The notes under the pieces: model-generated
Databases searched by the model: none
What the model was told of the DNA's origin: nothing
What the model saw: the letters and a program-made list of their open reading frames with translations, nothing else
Assembly (NCBI GenBank): GCA_003491845.1
Contig: DNBN01000151.1
Span: 1-13,325 of the forward strand
Length of the DNA: 13,325 nucleotides
Source: Porticoccaceae bacterium
Lineage (GTDB): Bacteria > Pseudomonadota > Gammaproteobacteria > Pseudomonadales > Porticoccaceae
Direction: 5' to 3'
Part shown: positions 1 through 7,418 of the stretch, piece by piece
How the letters are laid out: every line of letters begins with the position of its first letter
Position numbering within the stretch: position 1 is the stretch's first letter
Program-made: the position numbers and the translations under genes

Positions 1-236
1 CCTTCCACCAAGCCCGCAATATCAACAAATTCCATAGTCGTGGGGATAACTTTTTCAGGATTAACAATCGTAGAAATTTTATCTTGGCGCGGATCAGGAA
101 TTGGCACAATACCGGTATTAGGCTCAATGGTGCAAAAAGGAAAGTTTTCCGCACTAATGCCCGCTTTAGTGAGGGCATTGAATAGAGTTGACTTACCAAC
201 GTTGGGCAGCCCAACGATACCGCAATTGAAACCCAT
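1..236 (-). CDS. ychF: Redox-regulated GTPase/ATPase YchF (Obg family), N-terminal part, cut by window edge
   Basis: The reverse complement from the ATG at 234-236 opens a frame without a stop to the left edge, giving the first 78 residues of YchF. It begins [17 protein letters not shown]. The P-loop (GLPNVGKS, about residues 9-16) and the G3 motif DIAGL (about residues 72-76) are visible, and the stretch between them ([18 protein letters not shown]) is typical of the family. YchF is a ribosome-associated P-loop NTPase of the Obg family that prefers ATP and is linked to translation and oxidative stress. An AAGGA ribosome binding site lies 7 bases before the ATG. It follows pth on the same strand with a 50-base gap, the usual pth-ychF pairing in gammaproteobacteria. 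The C-terminal coiled-coil and TGS domains lie outside the window. Confidence 0.96.
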   Translation of the reverse strand, partial: MGFNCGIVGLPNVGKSTLFNALTKAGISAENFPFCTIEPNTGIVPIPDPRQDKISTIVNPEKVIPTTMEFVDIAGLVE

Positions 237-286
237 AGTGATATCCTTGTAACGGTGTGTAATAGCTGGGTGACTCAGCCGTTTGT

Positions 287-871
287 TTATTCTGCGCTAT
301 GCAGAGTGGTCATAGCTCTTTCCCACTGGCCTATAACGGCCGTTGGTAGCGTTCTAAGAGCACTGCATAAGCTATTGTCAATTAAAACTTGATCTGCAGG
401 TGCTGCCTTTTTCAGAACATAATCAGCTACTTGATTGGCGCTACCAGGATGGCCAATGCCAATTCGAAGCCGCGCAAAGTCCTTACTGTTACCCAAGCAT
501 TTTATGGTGTCACGTAACCCGTTATGGCCTCCGTGGCCGCCCGCTTTTTTAAAACGAGCGATCCCTGGGGTTAGATCGAGATCATCATGTACCACCAAAA
601 TCCCATTGACAGGAATTTGATAAAAACTCGACATAGCCGCAATCGACTGACCGCTGCGATTCATAAAGGTACTAGGGATTAGTAGCCGAATTGGTTGGCT
701 GTCGATAAACGTTTTAGCGGTTGAACCAAAAAATTTACCCTCAGGTTTTAATGAAACCTCTAGGGATTTAGCTAGTTGCGTAACAAAATCAGCTCCAACA
801 TTGTGCCTCGTTCCATCATAGGACGACCCGGGGTTTCCCAGTCCTACGATCATTTCAACGGGCTTGTCCAA
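287..871 (-). CDS. pth: Peptidyl-tRNA hydrolase
   Basis: This 194-residue protein matches the usual Pth length. Pth frees tRNA from peptidyl-tRNAs that drop off the ribosome by cleaving the ester bond. The family residues are all present, each shifted by three from E. coli numbering: N13 in GLGNPG, catalytic H23 in TRHN, N71 in TFMNRSG, D96 in VVHDDLD and N117 in GGHGGHNG. The start is probably TTG at 869-871, because AAAGG lies 8 bases upstream and the seven residues before IVGLGNPG agree with relatives; an ATG at 851-853 (residue 7) has no good ribosome binding site. The gene sits 33 bases after rplY and before ychF, so it probably belongs to the rplY-pth-ychF transcript. The TTG start may keep expression low. 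Confidence 0.97.
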   Translation of the reverse strand: MDKPVEMIVGLGNPGSSYDGTRHNVGADFVTQLAKSLEVSLKPEGKFFGSTAKTFIDSQPIRLLIPSTFMNRSGQSIAAMSSFYQIPVNGILVVHDDLDLTPGIARFKKAGGHGGHNGLRDTIKCLGNSKDFARLRIGIGHPGSANQVADYVLKKAAPADQVLIDNSLCSALRTLPTAVIGQWERAMTTLHSAE

Positions 872-904
872 TGTTAGAGCCTTTTTCGTGGGAAGCGCGC
901 GAAA

Positions 905-1549
905 TTAATCGTCGCTTGCTTCCTCAGTACTATCAGCAGCAGGGGCGTCATCTTCCGATGCAGCGGCCTTTTGCTTGTTAATGGTAGCTACTGAAAGATC
1001 ATAGTCAGCGCCTTGGTTTAAAGCAACGCTCTCCACGCCTTTAGGTAGTTGAATATCTGAAATGTGAACGATTTGACCAACGTCAATGGCACCCATGTCA
1101 ACCTCAATGTATTCTGGTAGATCTTTTGGTAAACACAAGATCTCCAGGTCAGTCATTGTGTGAGCAACGATACCGCCACCAAGTTTCACGCCAGGAGACA
1201 TTTCTTCATTAACAAAATGTAATGGAACTCTGGTTTGAAGTTTTGTAGATTTACTAACGCGTAAAAAATCTAGGTGCAAAATAATTTTTTTGGCAGGATG
1301 CCGCTGGACATCTTTCAAGATCACATCTTCAGATTTTCCATCGATATCCAAGGCAATAATATGCGAGTAAAAGGCTTCGTTATCCAATGCTTTAGTGATT
1401 TCTTTGTGTAGCAAGGTAATTTTAGCAGGGTCTTTCTTACCGCCGTAGATAATTGCTGGAACTTCTCCGGCCAGACGACGCAGGCGGCGGCTCGCACCTT
1501 TCCCTGTATCTTCGCGACCTTTTGCATGTAATGTAAAATCAGTAGACAT
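905..1549 (-). CDS. rplY: 50S ribosomal protein L25, long form with TL5/CTC-type C-terminal domain
   Basis: L25 binds 5S rRNA in the central protuberance of the large subunit. This is the two-domain form of 214 residues: an N-terminal L25 domain (about residues 1-92, opening MSTDFTLHAKGREDTGKGAS), a beta-rich TL5/CTC-like domain (about 100-185), and an acidic low-complexity tail rich in A, D, E and S after about residue 190. The E. coli protein has only the first domain, whereas Pseudomonas and many other bacteria have both. I chose the ATG at 1547-1549 because GGAG lies 7 bases before it. The TTG four codons upstream overlaps that ribosome binding site and is unlikely to be used. A terminator-like hairpin between prs and this gene suggests rplY also has its own promoter, but I could not identify one clearly. 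Confidence 0.96.
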   Translation of the reverse strand: MSTDFTLHAKGREDTGKGASRRLRRLAGEVPAIIYGGKKDPAKITLLHKEITKALDNEAFYSHIIALDIDGKSEDVILKDVQRHPAKKIILHLDFLRVSKSTKLQTRVPLHFVNEEMSPGVKLGGGIVAHTMTDLEILCLPKDLPEYIEVDMGAIDVGQIVHISDIQLPKGVESVALNQGADYDLSVATINKQKAAASEDDAPAADSTEEASDD

Positions 1550-1601
1550 AGTAGTCTCCAAAGTTGTGCCATTACGGACCGCGACCAGACCCGAAATGGA
1601 G

Positions 1602-1623
1602 TTTAAAAGCCTCAGTATGAGGC
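1602..1623 (-). terminator. Intrinsic-terminator-like hairpin after prs
   Basis: On the minus strand, GCCTCA-TAC-TGAGGC forms a perfect 6-bp stem with a 3-base loop, followed directly by TTTTAAA. It begins 17 bases after the prs stop codon. The stem is short and the T run is only four bases, so it probably attenuates read-through into rplY rather than stopping it fully. This is inferred from sequence shape only. Confidence 0.6.
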
Positions 1624-1640
1624 GGGTATATCATGCCTGC

Positions 1641-2582
1641 TTATAAAAACATGGCACTGATGGATTCTTTATTGCTGATTCGGCGTATAGATTCAGCAAG
1701 TAGAGGGCCTAACGGAAGTACACGAATTTTATTGCACTTTTTAGCGTCCTCACTCAGAGGCACGCTGTTGGTTACCACCAATTCGTCTAGCTCAGAGTTG
1801 TTAATATTATCAATGGCAGCACCAGACAAAACCGCATGGGTAGCATAGGCAACTACTTTGGAGGCGCCTTGTTCTTTTAATGCTTGAGCAGCTTTGCACA
1901 GCGTCCCAGCAGTATCGACCATATCATCGACCAAAACACAGGTGCGATCAGCAACCTCACCAATTAAGTTCATCACTTCACTCTCGTTGGCAGAGGGACG
2001 TCGTTTATCTATAATTGCGAGATCACATCCGAGTTGTTTTGCTACTGCCCGGGCTCTTACTACACCGCCGATATCAGGTGAAACCACTTGCAAATTATTA
2101 TGGTGTTGACGTTCTATATCACCCAGTAGGACAGGTGCACCATACACATTATCAACGGTGCAGTTGAAAAATCCTTGAATTTGCTCTGCGTGTAAATCGA
2201 CAGTGAGTACATGATCAACACCGGCATTTGAGAGCATATCGGCAACCACTTTGGCGCTGATAGGCACTCTAACAGAACGAACGCGGCGATCTTGACGAGC
2301 GTAACCAAAATAAGGAACCACTGCGGTAATACGTCCTGCTGATGCTCTGCGCAATGCATCAATCATCAGCACAAGTTCCATTAGATTTCTGTTGGTGGGA
2401 GCACAAATAGGTTGAACAATAAACACATCGTGACCGCGCACATTGTCGCGTATTTCAATATTTATCTCGCCATCAGAAAATAGTCCAACTAGCGCATTTC
2501 CTGGAGTCACCCCCAGAGACTGTGCGATTTCACTACCTAATTCCGGATTTGCATTACCGGTAAAGATCATTAATCTAGCCAC
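1641..2582 (-). CDS. prs: Ribose-phosphate pyrophosphokinase (PRPP synthetase)
   Basis: Prs makes phosphoribosyl pyrophosphate from ribose 5-phosphate and ATP for purine, pyrimidine, histidine, tryptophan and NAD synthesis. From the GTG at 2580-2582 the protein has 313 residues, within the family range of about 310-315. Visible motifs include FGYARQDRR (residues 92-100), [11 protein letters not shown] with H131, [14 protein letters not shown] (192-195) and the PRPP-binding loop [11 protein letters not shown] (219-229). The open frame extends upstream to 2657, but that would run through the tRNA-Gln gene. The GTG gives [16 protein letters not shown], collinear with Pseudomonas Prs, and has a weak GGGAA upstream. 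ATG at 2568-2570 (five residues shorter than the MetIle core suggests for relatives) and ATG at 2601-2603 are less likely alternatives. It is probably co-transcribed with the tRNA and ispE. Confidence 0.96.
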   Translation of the reverse strand: MARLMIFTGNANPELGSEIAQSLGVTPGNALVGLFSDGEINIEIRDNVRGHDVFIVQPICAPTNRNLMELVLMIDALRRASAGRITAVVPYFGYARQDRRVRSVRVPISAKVVADMLSNAGVDHVLTVDLHAEQIQGFFNCTVDNVYGAPVLLGDIERQHHNNLQVVSPDIGGVVRARAVAKQLGCDLAIIDKRRPSANESEVMNLIGEVADRTCVLVDDMVDTAGTLCKAAQALKEQGASKVVAYATHAVLSGAAIDNINNSELDELVVTNSVPLSEDAKKCNKIRVLPLGPLLAESIRRISNKESISAMFL

Positions 2583-2614
2583 AACAGAGTTCCCAGTACG
2601 CATAAAGTGGTAAA

Positions 2615-2690
2615 TGGCTGGGGCGGGAGGAGTCGAACCTCCGAATGACGGGATCAAAACCCGTTGCCTTAACCACTTGGCGACGCCCCA
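2615..2690 (-). tRNA. tRNA-Gln (anticodon TTG), CCA encoded
   Basis: The reverse complement folds as a complete 76-base tRNA. The acceptor stem pairs TGGGGCG with CGCCCCA, followed by discriminator G and an encoded CCA. The anticodon stem ACGGG/CCCGT encloses the loop TTTTGAT, giving anticodon TTG, which reads CAA and by wobble CAG. The T arm contains GGAGG-TTCGAGT-CCTCC. The weak U1-A72 pair and G73 are known identity features of tRNA-Gln. It sits only 9 bases after the ispE stop and 32 bases before the prs start, so it is probably cut out of a mixed mRNA-tRNA transcript. A tRNA-Gln at this position is also known in Pseudomonas. Confidence 0.97.
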
Positions 2691-2699
2691 ATAAAACGG

Positions 2700-3545
2700 T
2701 TATTTAACTATTTGGTTGAGCGGGGAGTGATCAATACTCCGCGCTACAAACCCATTCAAATGTTCTGGCAGCTGGCTGAAGACTTCGTTTGCCTCGGCTT
2801 CGCTATCAAAACTACAAAAAACACTCGCACCTGTTCCGGTCATCAATGGTTTGCCAAAAGGCTCTAACCATTGCAAGGCTTCGGCAACCGCTGGGTAATT
2901 TTTTACCACTACACGTTGACAGTCATTCCTGCACTCAGCCGCTTCGAGGGCGCGTATTTTGATGGGTGATGAGTTCCTTGTCAATTGAGGATTTGAAAAA
3001 ATTTCAGCGGTGGACACATGGCAGTCTGGTGTAATCACCAAAAACCACTTTTTTGGGAGCTTAACAGGAGTCAATATTTCGCCTATTCCCTCTGCAAATG
3101 CGCTTTTTCCAACTACAAAAACTGGCACATCCGCCCCCAGCATTTGCCCTAGTCCGGCTAGCTCACCAGCTGTTAGACCGCATTCCCAAAGGTAATTCAG
3201 AGTAACTAGTGTTGTTGCTGCATTGCTACTGCCACCGCCAAGTCCCGCGCCCATCGGAATCCTTTTGGTTAAATCGATAACACAACCCTTGGTACTTTTT
3301 GTGCTAACTTGCAGTAGCTTAGCCGCGCGATAAATTAAATTATCTTTTTCACTCAGATCGGTGATACTGGCATTTAACTGTATTTTTCCTGAAGAATTAG
3401 CAGTAAAAGTAAGTTCATCCCCAATATCTAGGAGTTGAAAAACAGTTTGAATGTTGTGATATCCATCAGGCCTTTGTCCGGTAATATGTAAAAATAGATT
3501 TATCTTCGCCGGTGAAGGTACCCTTAAGGTGGGTTTTAACGCCAT
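2700..3545 (-). CDS. ispE: 4-diphosphocytidyl-2-C-methyl-D-erythritol kinase
   Basis: IspE is the GHMP-family kinase that phosphorylates CDP-methylerythritol with ATP in the non-mevalonate (MEP) pathway to isoprenoids. The 281-residue protein has the family signatures: SPAKINLFLHI near the N-terminus with K14, the ATP-binding glycine-rich motif PMGAGLGGGSSNAA at residues 97-110, catalytic D139 in LGADVPVF, and a C-terminal GTGASVFCSF motif. The ATG is preceded by AAGGA at a spacing of 9 bases and overlaps the lolB stop as TAATG, which suggests translational coupling. It lies directly before tRNA-Gln and prs, a neighbourhood conserved in Pseudomonas and relatives. Confidence 0.97.
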   Translation of the reverse strand: MALKPTLRVPSPAKINLFLHITGQRPDGYHNIQTVFQLLDIGDELTFTANSSGKIQLNASITDLSEKDNLIYRAAKLLQVSTKSTKGCVIDLTKRIPMGAGLGGGSSNAATTLVTLNYLWECGLTAGELAGLGQMLGADVPVFVVGKSAFAEGIGEILTPVKLPKKWFLVITPDCHVSTAEIFSNPQLTRNSSPIKIRALEAAECRNDCQRVVVKNYPAVAEALQWLEPFGKPLMTGTGASVFCSFDSEAEANEVFSQLPEHLNGFVARSIDHSPLNQIVK

Positions 3546-4168
3546 TATTTGACGTCCTTTTCACGTTCAGGAAAATTCCATTTAGCGATGACTAACTTGA
3601 GATTAAGCTCACCTTTTTCTGCACTTATTTTCCTAGGCAGACGCCCCTTCTTAGTATCCTGATAGCTTAGGAACGACAAGTGCCACTGACTCTGCACAAA
3701 TCCAGCTAAACTGCCATCTAAATGATATCGAACCTCGCTGATCTGGTCATTCTGGGGGGCAGGCAGCCCTTTTAACCAATAGTGCAGTTGATCAATGGGT
3801 ATAGGTAGGCCGATAGCTTTGTTAGTTAGCTGAGACGGTGGTAGTCGAGTTAATGCATCGCCTTGTTGAAGTGCTGCCATATGATGGTCTCCACTTATAA
3901 CGGCAGTGCCAGCTAGAAAAGGACCTCTGAGTGTTATATGGTAGTTCTCATTAGCCTGTAACCAGATCAATGATGCACTACCTCCTCCGTCTGGGGATTT
4001 GAAGCCTAACTTACCTTTGGCTTGCCAATGTCCAATACGGCTAATCTGATCGGCATTGTAAGTATTATTAGTTTGCTTTTGGATATTTGTAGGTACAGTG
4101 GAACAACCATTGGCAAAAATACTGATAGTGATTAGCAATAGGCGATGAAAATGTTTTTTTATATGCAC
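3545..4168 (-). CDS. lolB: Outer-membrane lipoprotein receptor LolB
   Basis: LolB accepts lipoproteins from periplasmic LolA and inserts them in the inner leaflet of the outer membrane. The protein has 207 residues, equal to the E. coli length as I recall it. It opens with a basic n-region (MHIKKHFHR), a hydrophobic stretch (LLLITISIFA) and a cysteine at residue 22 within FANGC, consistent with a lipoprotein signal peptide although the position -3 residue is A rather than the usual L. The following segment HWQAKGKLGFKSPDGGGSAS resembles the first strands of LolB. The start is GTG, overlapping the upstream TAG stop as TAGTG, with GAGGA about 9 bases upstream. Position between a TPR lipoprotein gene and ispE matches Pseudomonas and supports the assignment. 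Confidence 0.9.
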   Translation of the reverse strand: MHIKKHFHRLLLITISIFANGCSTVPTNIQKQTNNTYNADQISRIGHWQAKGKLGFKSPDGGGSASLIWLQANENYHITLRGPFLAGTAVISGDHHMAALQQGDALTRLPPSQLTNKAIGLPIPIDQLHYWLKGLPAPQNDQISEVRYHLDGSLAGFVQSQWHLSFLSYQDTKKGRLPRKISAEKGELNLKLVIAKWNFPEREKDVK

Positions 4169-5910
4169 TACTTTACATCCTCAAAAGCGCCTAATCTTTC
4201 CATCGTTGAGATAATAGTTTTGTGCTTAGGTCTCTGTTCTAGAGCCTCAGACCAGACTTGCATTGCCGATTTAACATTGCCCATTACCCAGTTGACCTCG
4301 CCCAGATGCGCGGCTATTTCAGGATCTGCCATCATTTTATAGGCCTTTTGTAAGTGACCTAGTGCTGCCTCGGGTTGACCAAGTTTGAACAATACCCAAC
4401 CAAGGCTATCAATAATAGCTGGACTATTTGGATTTATTTTGTAAGCCTTCATAATCAATTCATAAGCTTCCTCTTGACGATCAGAATGAACTGAGATGGT
4501 GTAGCCAAGAGCATTTAGGACAGCAGCATTTTTATTATCTTGGCTTAACAAGGTTCTTAGATCGTTTTCAGCCAAAACAAAATCATCTTGCTGACCAGCA
4601 ACTAATGAGCGTTCATAAAGTAGGTCAGGATTAGCGGGAAATTTTTCTAACCCCGAAGACAGAATCATCAGTGCTTCGGAAGGTTGAGCTATGCTTAGCA
4701 GCAAATTTGATTCTACTTGAAAAAGGCTTACTGCTTTATTCGGTTGCAGAATCCGACGTTGCTGCAGATATTGGCGGGCCTCTTTAACACTGCGATGCTT
4801 GGCTAGCAAACGACTTAGTTTTGATGCTGCAATGGTATAATTTTTGCCAAATCGAACACTAGAGTAATGCACTATGGCCTGATTAATATTGTTTTGCTGC
4901 TCCTCGATAGTACCTAAATGATAATGAGCATTGGCACTTAGATTTCGCGCTGTGGCCGCTTCTAAAAAAAATTCTTTTGCTGTGGCTAGTTGCCCTTGAC
5001 TTAGATTCAAGAGGGCAAGCAAAAAGTTAACCTCTTGATCAGCTGGGTCTGAGGAGCGAAGTAATTCTAGCTGCGCGATTGCTAGTGAGGCTGAAACAGT
5101 AGCTAAAAACCTTGCGTATTGGAGTCGTAACTTGCGATCACTGGGGTGATTTTCAAGTGCATCTTCAAGCAGTCTAATGGCTGCGTTATATTTCTTTTGT
5201 TGATGCAATAACTGTGAGAGCAGCAAAATTCCGCGTTGATCCGAAGGTTTTAACGCAAGATATTCTCGTATCTTTACTTCGGATTTTAGTAGCTGTTTGC
5301 TTTGCTCATAAAAAATAGCAGCTAATAATGCTTTTCCTGATTCTTTGTCGCCAGTTAGGGCTAAGTTATCTATTTTTACATGCAGCCTTTGCATCTGCTT
5401 AGAGTCTAAAACCTTTACTGACCCAATGAAAATAAGCGCGTCTATGTCGTCATAACGTTGATAAATCCAGCTACCATGATCCAATGCGCCAAACACATTA
5501 TTATTCACAACATAAGCTTCTAGTGCGGCCTGATGTCCTGCAAGATCCTGAGGTGACACCTCTACCCATTTTTGCGCCATTTTTAATAAAACAGCATCAT
5601 CTCGAAGATACTGGGCAATGCCATAGGCTAATTTGATAACCTCAATGTCACCAGTTGCGTCGGCTTGATGGGTATATTTTTCAAGAGCAAGATTAAATTG
5701 ACTTCGGTTAAGTGCAATATCACCAACTAAGAGATCATAAAGAGCGTCTATTGGTATTTCTTTTAGGGATTGTTTGGGTTGATCAGCACTGATATCGTGA
5801 TTAACGACTGATCTATCGATAGTGGTTAGAGCAGATATTGTAGTCTGAGTGGAGCAGCTCACTGCCATTACGCTAAGGAACAGGGTGCCAATTATTTTTG
5901 TTAACGTCAT
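4168..5910 (-). CDS. TPR-repeat lipoprotein of the lolB-hemA neighbourhood
   Basis: This 580-residue protein starts MTLTKIIGTLFLSVMAVSC, a lipoprotein signal peptide with C19 as the likely lipidated residue. S at position +2 suggests the outer membrane. Tetratricopeptide-like helix pairs fill most of the rest; the clearest are near residues 222-260, 322-355 and three consecutive units from about 460 to 565 (for example NALGYTISV, DSLGWVLFKLGQPEAAL and AAHLGEVNWVMGN). A homologue of unknown exact role sits at the same place in P. aeruginosa (PA4667). The frame continues upstream to 5970, but ATG at 5908-5910 places the signal peptide at the N-terminus, with GAGA 9 bases before it. The overlap with lolB suggests a shared transcript and perhaps an envelope scaffold role, which is inference from context. 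Confidence 0.88.
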   Translation of the reverse strand: MTLTKIIGTLFLSVMAVSCSTQTTISALTTIDRSVVNHDISADQPKQSLKEIPIDALYDLLVGDIALNRSQFNLALEKYTHQADATGDIEVIKLAYGIAQYLRDDAVLLKMAQKWVEVSPQDLAGHQAALEAYVVNNNVFGALDHGSWIYQRYDDIDALIFIGSVKVLDSKQMQRLHVKIDNLALTGDKESGKALLAAIFYEQSKQLLKSEVKIREYLALKPSDQRGILLLSQLLHQQKKYNAAIRLLEDALENHPSDRKLRLQYARFLATVSASLAIAQLELLRSSDPADQEVNFLLALLNLSQGQLATAKEFFLEAATARNLSANAHYHLGTIEEQQNNINQAIVHYSSVRFGKNYTIAASKLSRLLAKHRSVKEARQYLQQRRILQPNKAVSLFQVESNLLLSIAQPSEALMILSSGLEKFPANPDLLYERSLVAGQQDDFVLAENDLRTLLSQDNKNAAVLNALGYTISVHSDRQEEAYELIMKAYKINPNSPAIIDSLGWVLFKLGQPEAALGHLQKAYKMMADPEIAAHLGEVNWVMGNVKSAMQVWSEALEQRPKHKTIISTMERLGAFEDVK

Positions 5911-5950
5911 CACACCATTCTCATGGATATTTACGCTCAAGACAAACGCT

Positions 5951-5979
5951 AATGTAGAAATGTTGGTCAAATGTGTAAA
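5951..5979 (-). promoter_or_regulatory. Candidate sigma-70 promoter for the TPR-lolB-ispE-prs cluster
   Basis: On the minus strand, TTTACA (5974-5979) and TACATT (5951-5956) are separated by 17 bases, a reasonable -35/-10 pair upstream of the TPR lipoprotein start. The -35 overlaps one copy of the repeated GTGTAAAATC box read on the other strand. Assignment rests on consensus similarity only. Confidence 0.4.
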
Positions 5980-6045
5980 ATCTTGGTAAATGTTTTAAGG
6001 TAAAACTGCATTATCTTGGGATACTCGTGTAAAATCCATGGTAAA
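5973..6045 (+). repeat. Two imperfect direct repeats between the divergent TPR and hemA genes
   Basis: GTGTAAAATC-TT-GGTAAA at 5973-5990 recurs as GTGTAAAATC-CAT-GGTAAA at 6027-6045, with start-to-start distance of 54 bases, close to five helical turns. A third GGTAAA lies at 5999-6004. The copies sit in the only space between the divergent operons. They could be binding sites for a regulator of hemA or of the TPR cluster, or simply an AT-rich coincidence. No known regulator consensus was recognised. Confidence 0.5.
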
Positions 6046-6107
6046 AGAATGGCAAGCCATTAATAAGTGGATAAAAATTTATGCCTTTGGGTTTTTAACC
6101 TACAACC

Positions 6108-7367
6108 ATGACTATGTTAGCCTTCGGTATCAATCATAGGACGGCATCCGTAGATCTTCGCGGAAGGATCGCTTTCGCGCCAGAAATAGTGGTTCAAACC
6201 TTACAAGATGCCCGTTCAATTTTGCATGTTCAAGAAATCGCTTTGTTGTCCACATGCAACCGTACAGAGGTATATCTGTTTGGGGATGTAACAGATACTC
6301 AGTTAATGACCTGGCTTTCAATGATCAAGGGAGTAGAGCTAAGTCAGCTGCAGCGTTGCTACTATTGCTATCGTGATCATTATGCGGTGGAGCATATGAT
6401 GCGGGTCGCTAGCGGTTTGGATTCACTTATCCTAGGAGAACCGCAAATTTTTGGTCAAATAAAGTCCGCTTACTCGGTGGGTCAAGAAGCGGGCACAGTC
6501 TCAACTTTCCTTAATCAAGGGTTTCAACAAGCTTTTTCAGCAGCTAAACGGGTTCGTTCGGAAACGGCTATCGGCAAAAATCCAGTGTCGATTGCTTACG
6601 CTTCGGTAAGTTTGGCGGGACAAATTTTTTCGAAGTTAAGTCAAGCTCATGCACTGTTAATTGGTGCCGGAGAGACAATTGATTTAGTCGCAAAACATCT
6701 CAGTGAGCAAAAGATAGGAAAGATCACTGTCGCTAATCGAACGTTGAGTCGTGCGCAGGAATTAGCCGAAGTGTACGGCGCCGATGCGATTTTGCTCTCG
6801 GATATTCCCGATTTTTTACCAAACGCCGATATCATTATTTCATCCACTGCTAGTCAATTGCCGATTTTAGGAAAAGGTGCCGTTGAATCGGCTTTAAAGC
6901 GGCGTAAACACAGACCTTTTTTTATGGTAGATATTGCAGTACCAAGAGATATTGAACCCGAGGTAGAGTCACTTTCTGATGTGTATCTATACACCGTGGA
7001 TGATTTACAAGAGGTCGTTCAAGACAATCTTCGTGCCAGAACAGACGCCGCAGATGTGGCTCAAGAGATTATTAGTCAAGAGGTAGAGAGCTGGTCTAAA
7101 CAACATCGAGCATTGGCTGCTGTAGATACTATCCGCGCCTTCAGAACCAGTATTGAGTTGATTCGTGACACCGAGATTGATAAAGCAGTGATTGCGTTGA
7201 AACAAGGTAAAGACGCTATTGATGTGATGAATAGCTTGGCACGAAACTTGACCAACAAACTGTTGCACAAACCAACGACACAGCTTAAGAAAGCCAGCGA
7301 GGAGGGGCGTGACGATGCTATCGTGGTAACTAAAGAATTGTTTGACTTAACCAAAAACAAGCATTAG
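6108..7367 (+). CDS. hemA: Glutamyl-tRNA reductase
   Basis: HemA reduces glutamyl-tRNA(Glu) with NADPH to glutamate-1-semialdehyde, the first committed step of the C5 route to heme. The 419-residue protein is the standard length. It shows the N-terminal GINHRTA, catalytic cysteine C50 in LLSTCNRTEVY, H96 in EHMMRVASGLDSLILGEPQI, the NADPH-binding GAGE at 186-189, and the FMVDIAVPRDIEPEV segment at 272-286. The C-terminal part is the helical dimerisation domain. The first ATG is collinear with E. coli (MTMLAFGINH against MTLLALGINH). No clear Shine-Dalgarno sequence precedes it (TTTTTAACCTACAACC), suggesting weak or regulated translation. It is divergent from the TPR-lolB cluster and followed by prfA and prmC, as in many gammaproteobacteria. 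Confidence 0.97.
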   Translation: MTMLAFGINHRTASVDLRGRIAFAPEIVVQTLQDARSILHVQEIALLSTCNRTEVYLFGDVTDTQLMTWLSMIKGVELSQLQRCYYCYRDHYAVEHMMRVASGLDSLILGEPQIFGQIKSAYSVGQEAGTVSTFLNQGFQQAFSAAKRVRSETAIGKNPVSIAYASVSLAGQIFSKLSQAHALLIGAGETIDLVAKHLSEQKIGKITVANRTLSRAQELAEVYGADAILLSDIPDFLPNADIIISSTASQLPILGKGAVESALKRRKHRPFFMVDIAVPRDIEPEVESLSDVYLYTVDDLQEVVQDNLRARTDAADVAQEIISQEVESWSKQHRALAAVDTIRAFRTSIELIRDTEIDKAVIALKQGKDAIDVMNSLARNLTNKLLHKPTTQLKKASEEGRDDAIVVTKELFDLTKNKH

Positions 7368-7382
7368 CAGCGCTCTGCTAAT
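7363..7382 (+). other. Perfect 8-bp hairpin spanning the hemA stop codon
   Basis: ATTAGCAG-CGCT-CTGCTAAT forms a perfect 8-bp stem with a 4-base loop and includes the TAG stop of hemA. No T run follows on the plus strand, so it is not a standard terminator for hemA. It may protect or process the mRNA or modulate read-through into prfA. On the minus strand it would be followed by TGCTTGTTTTTGG, but no minus-strand gene ends here. Confidence 0.6.
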
Positions 7383-7418
7383 ATGTGAATTCGTCAATAA
7401 ATTAGGCTCTAAAACTCT

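Noticed and set aside
40..252. Plus-strand open frame at the left end.
   Set aside because: It is the antisense of the ychF P-loop coding region, which has unmistakable family motifs on the minus strand.
2583..2657. Upstream extension of the prs reading frame ([18 protein letters not shown]...).
   Set aside because: It is a translation of the tRNA-Gln gene and the short spacer; family alignment supports a start at GTG 2582.
7005..7360. Two minus-strand open frames inside the hemA 3' part.
   Set aside because: No family resemblance, and they lie entirely opposite a well-conserved gene.
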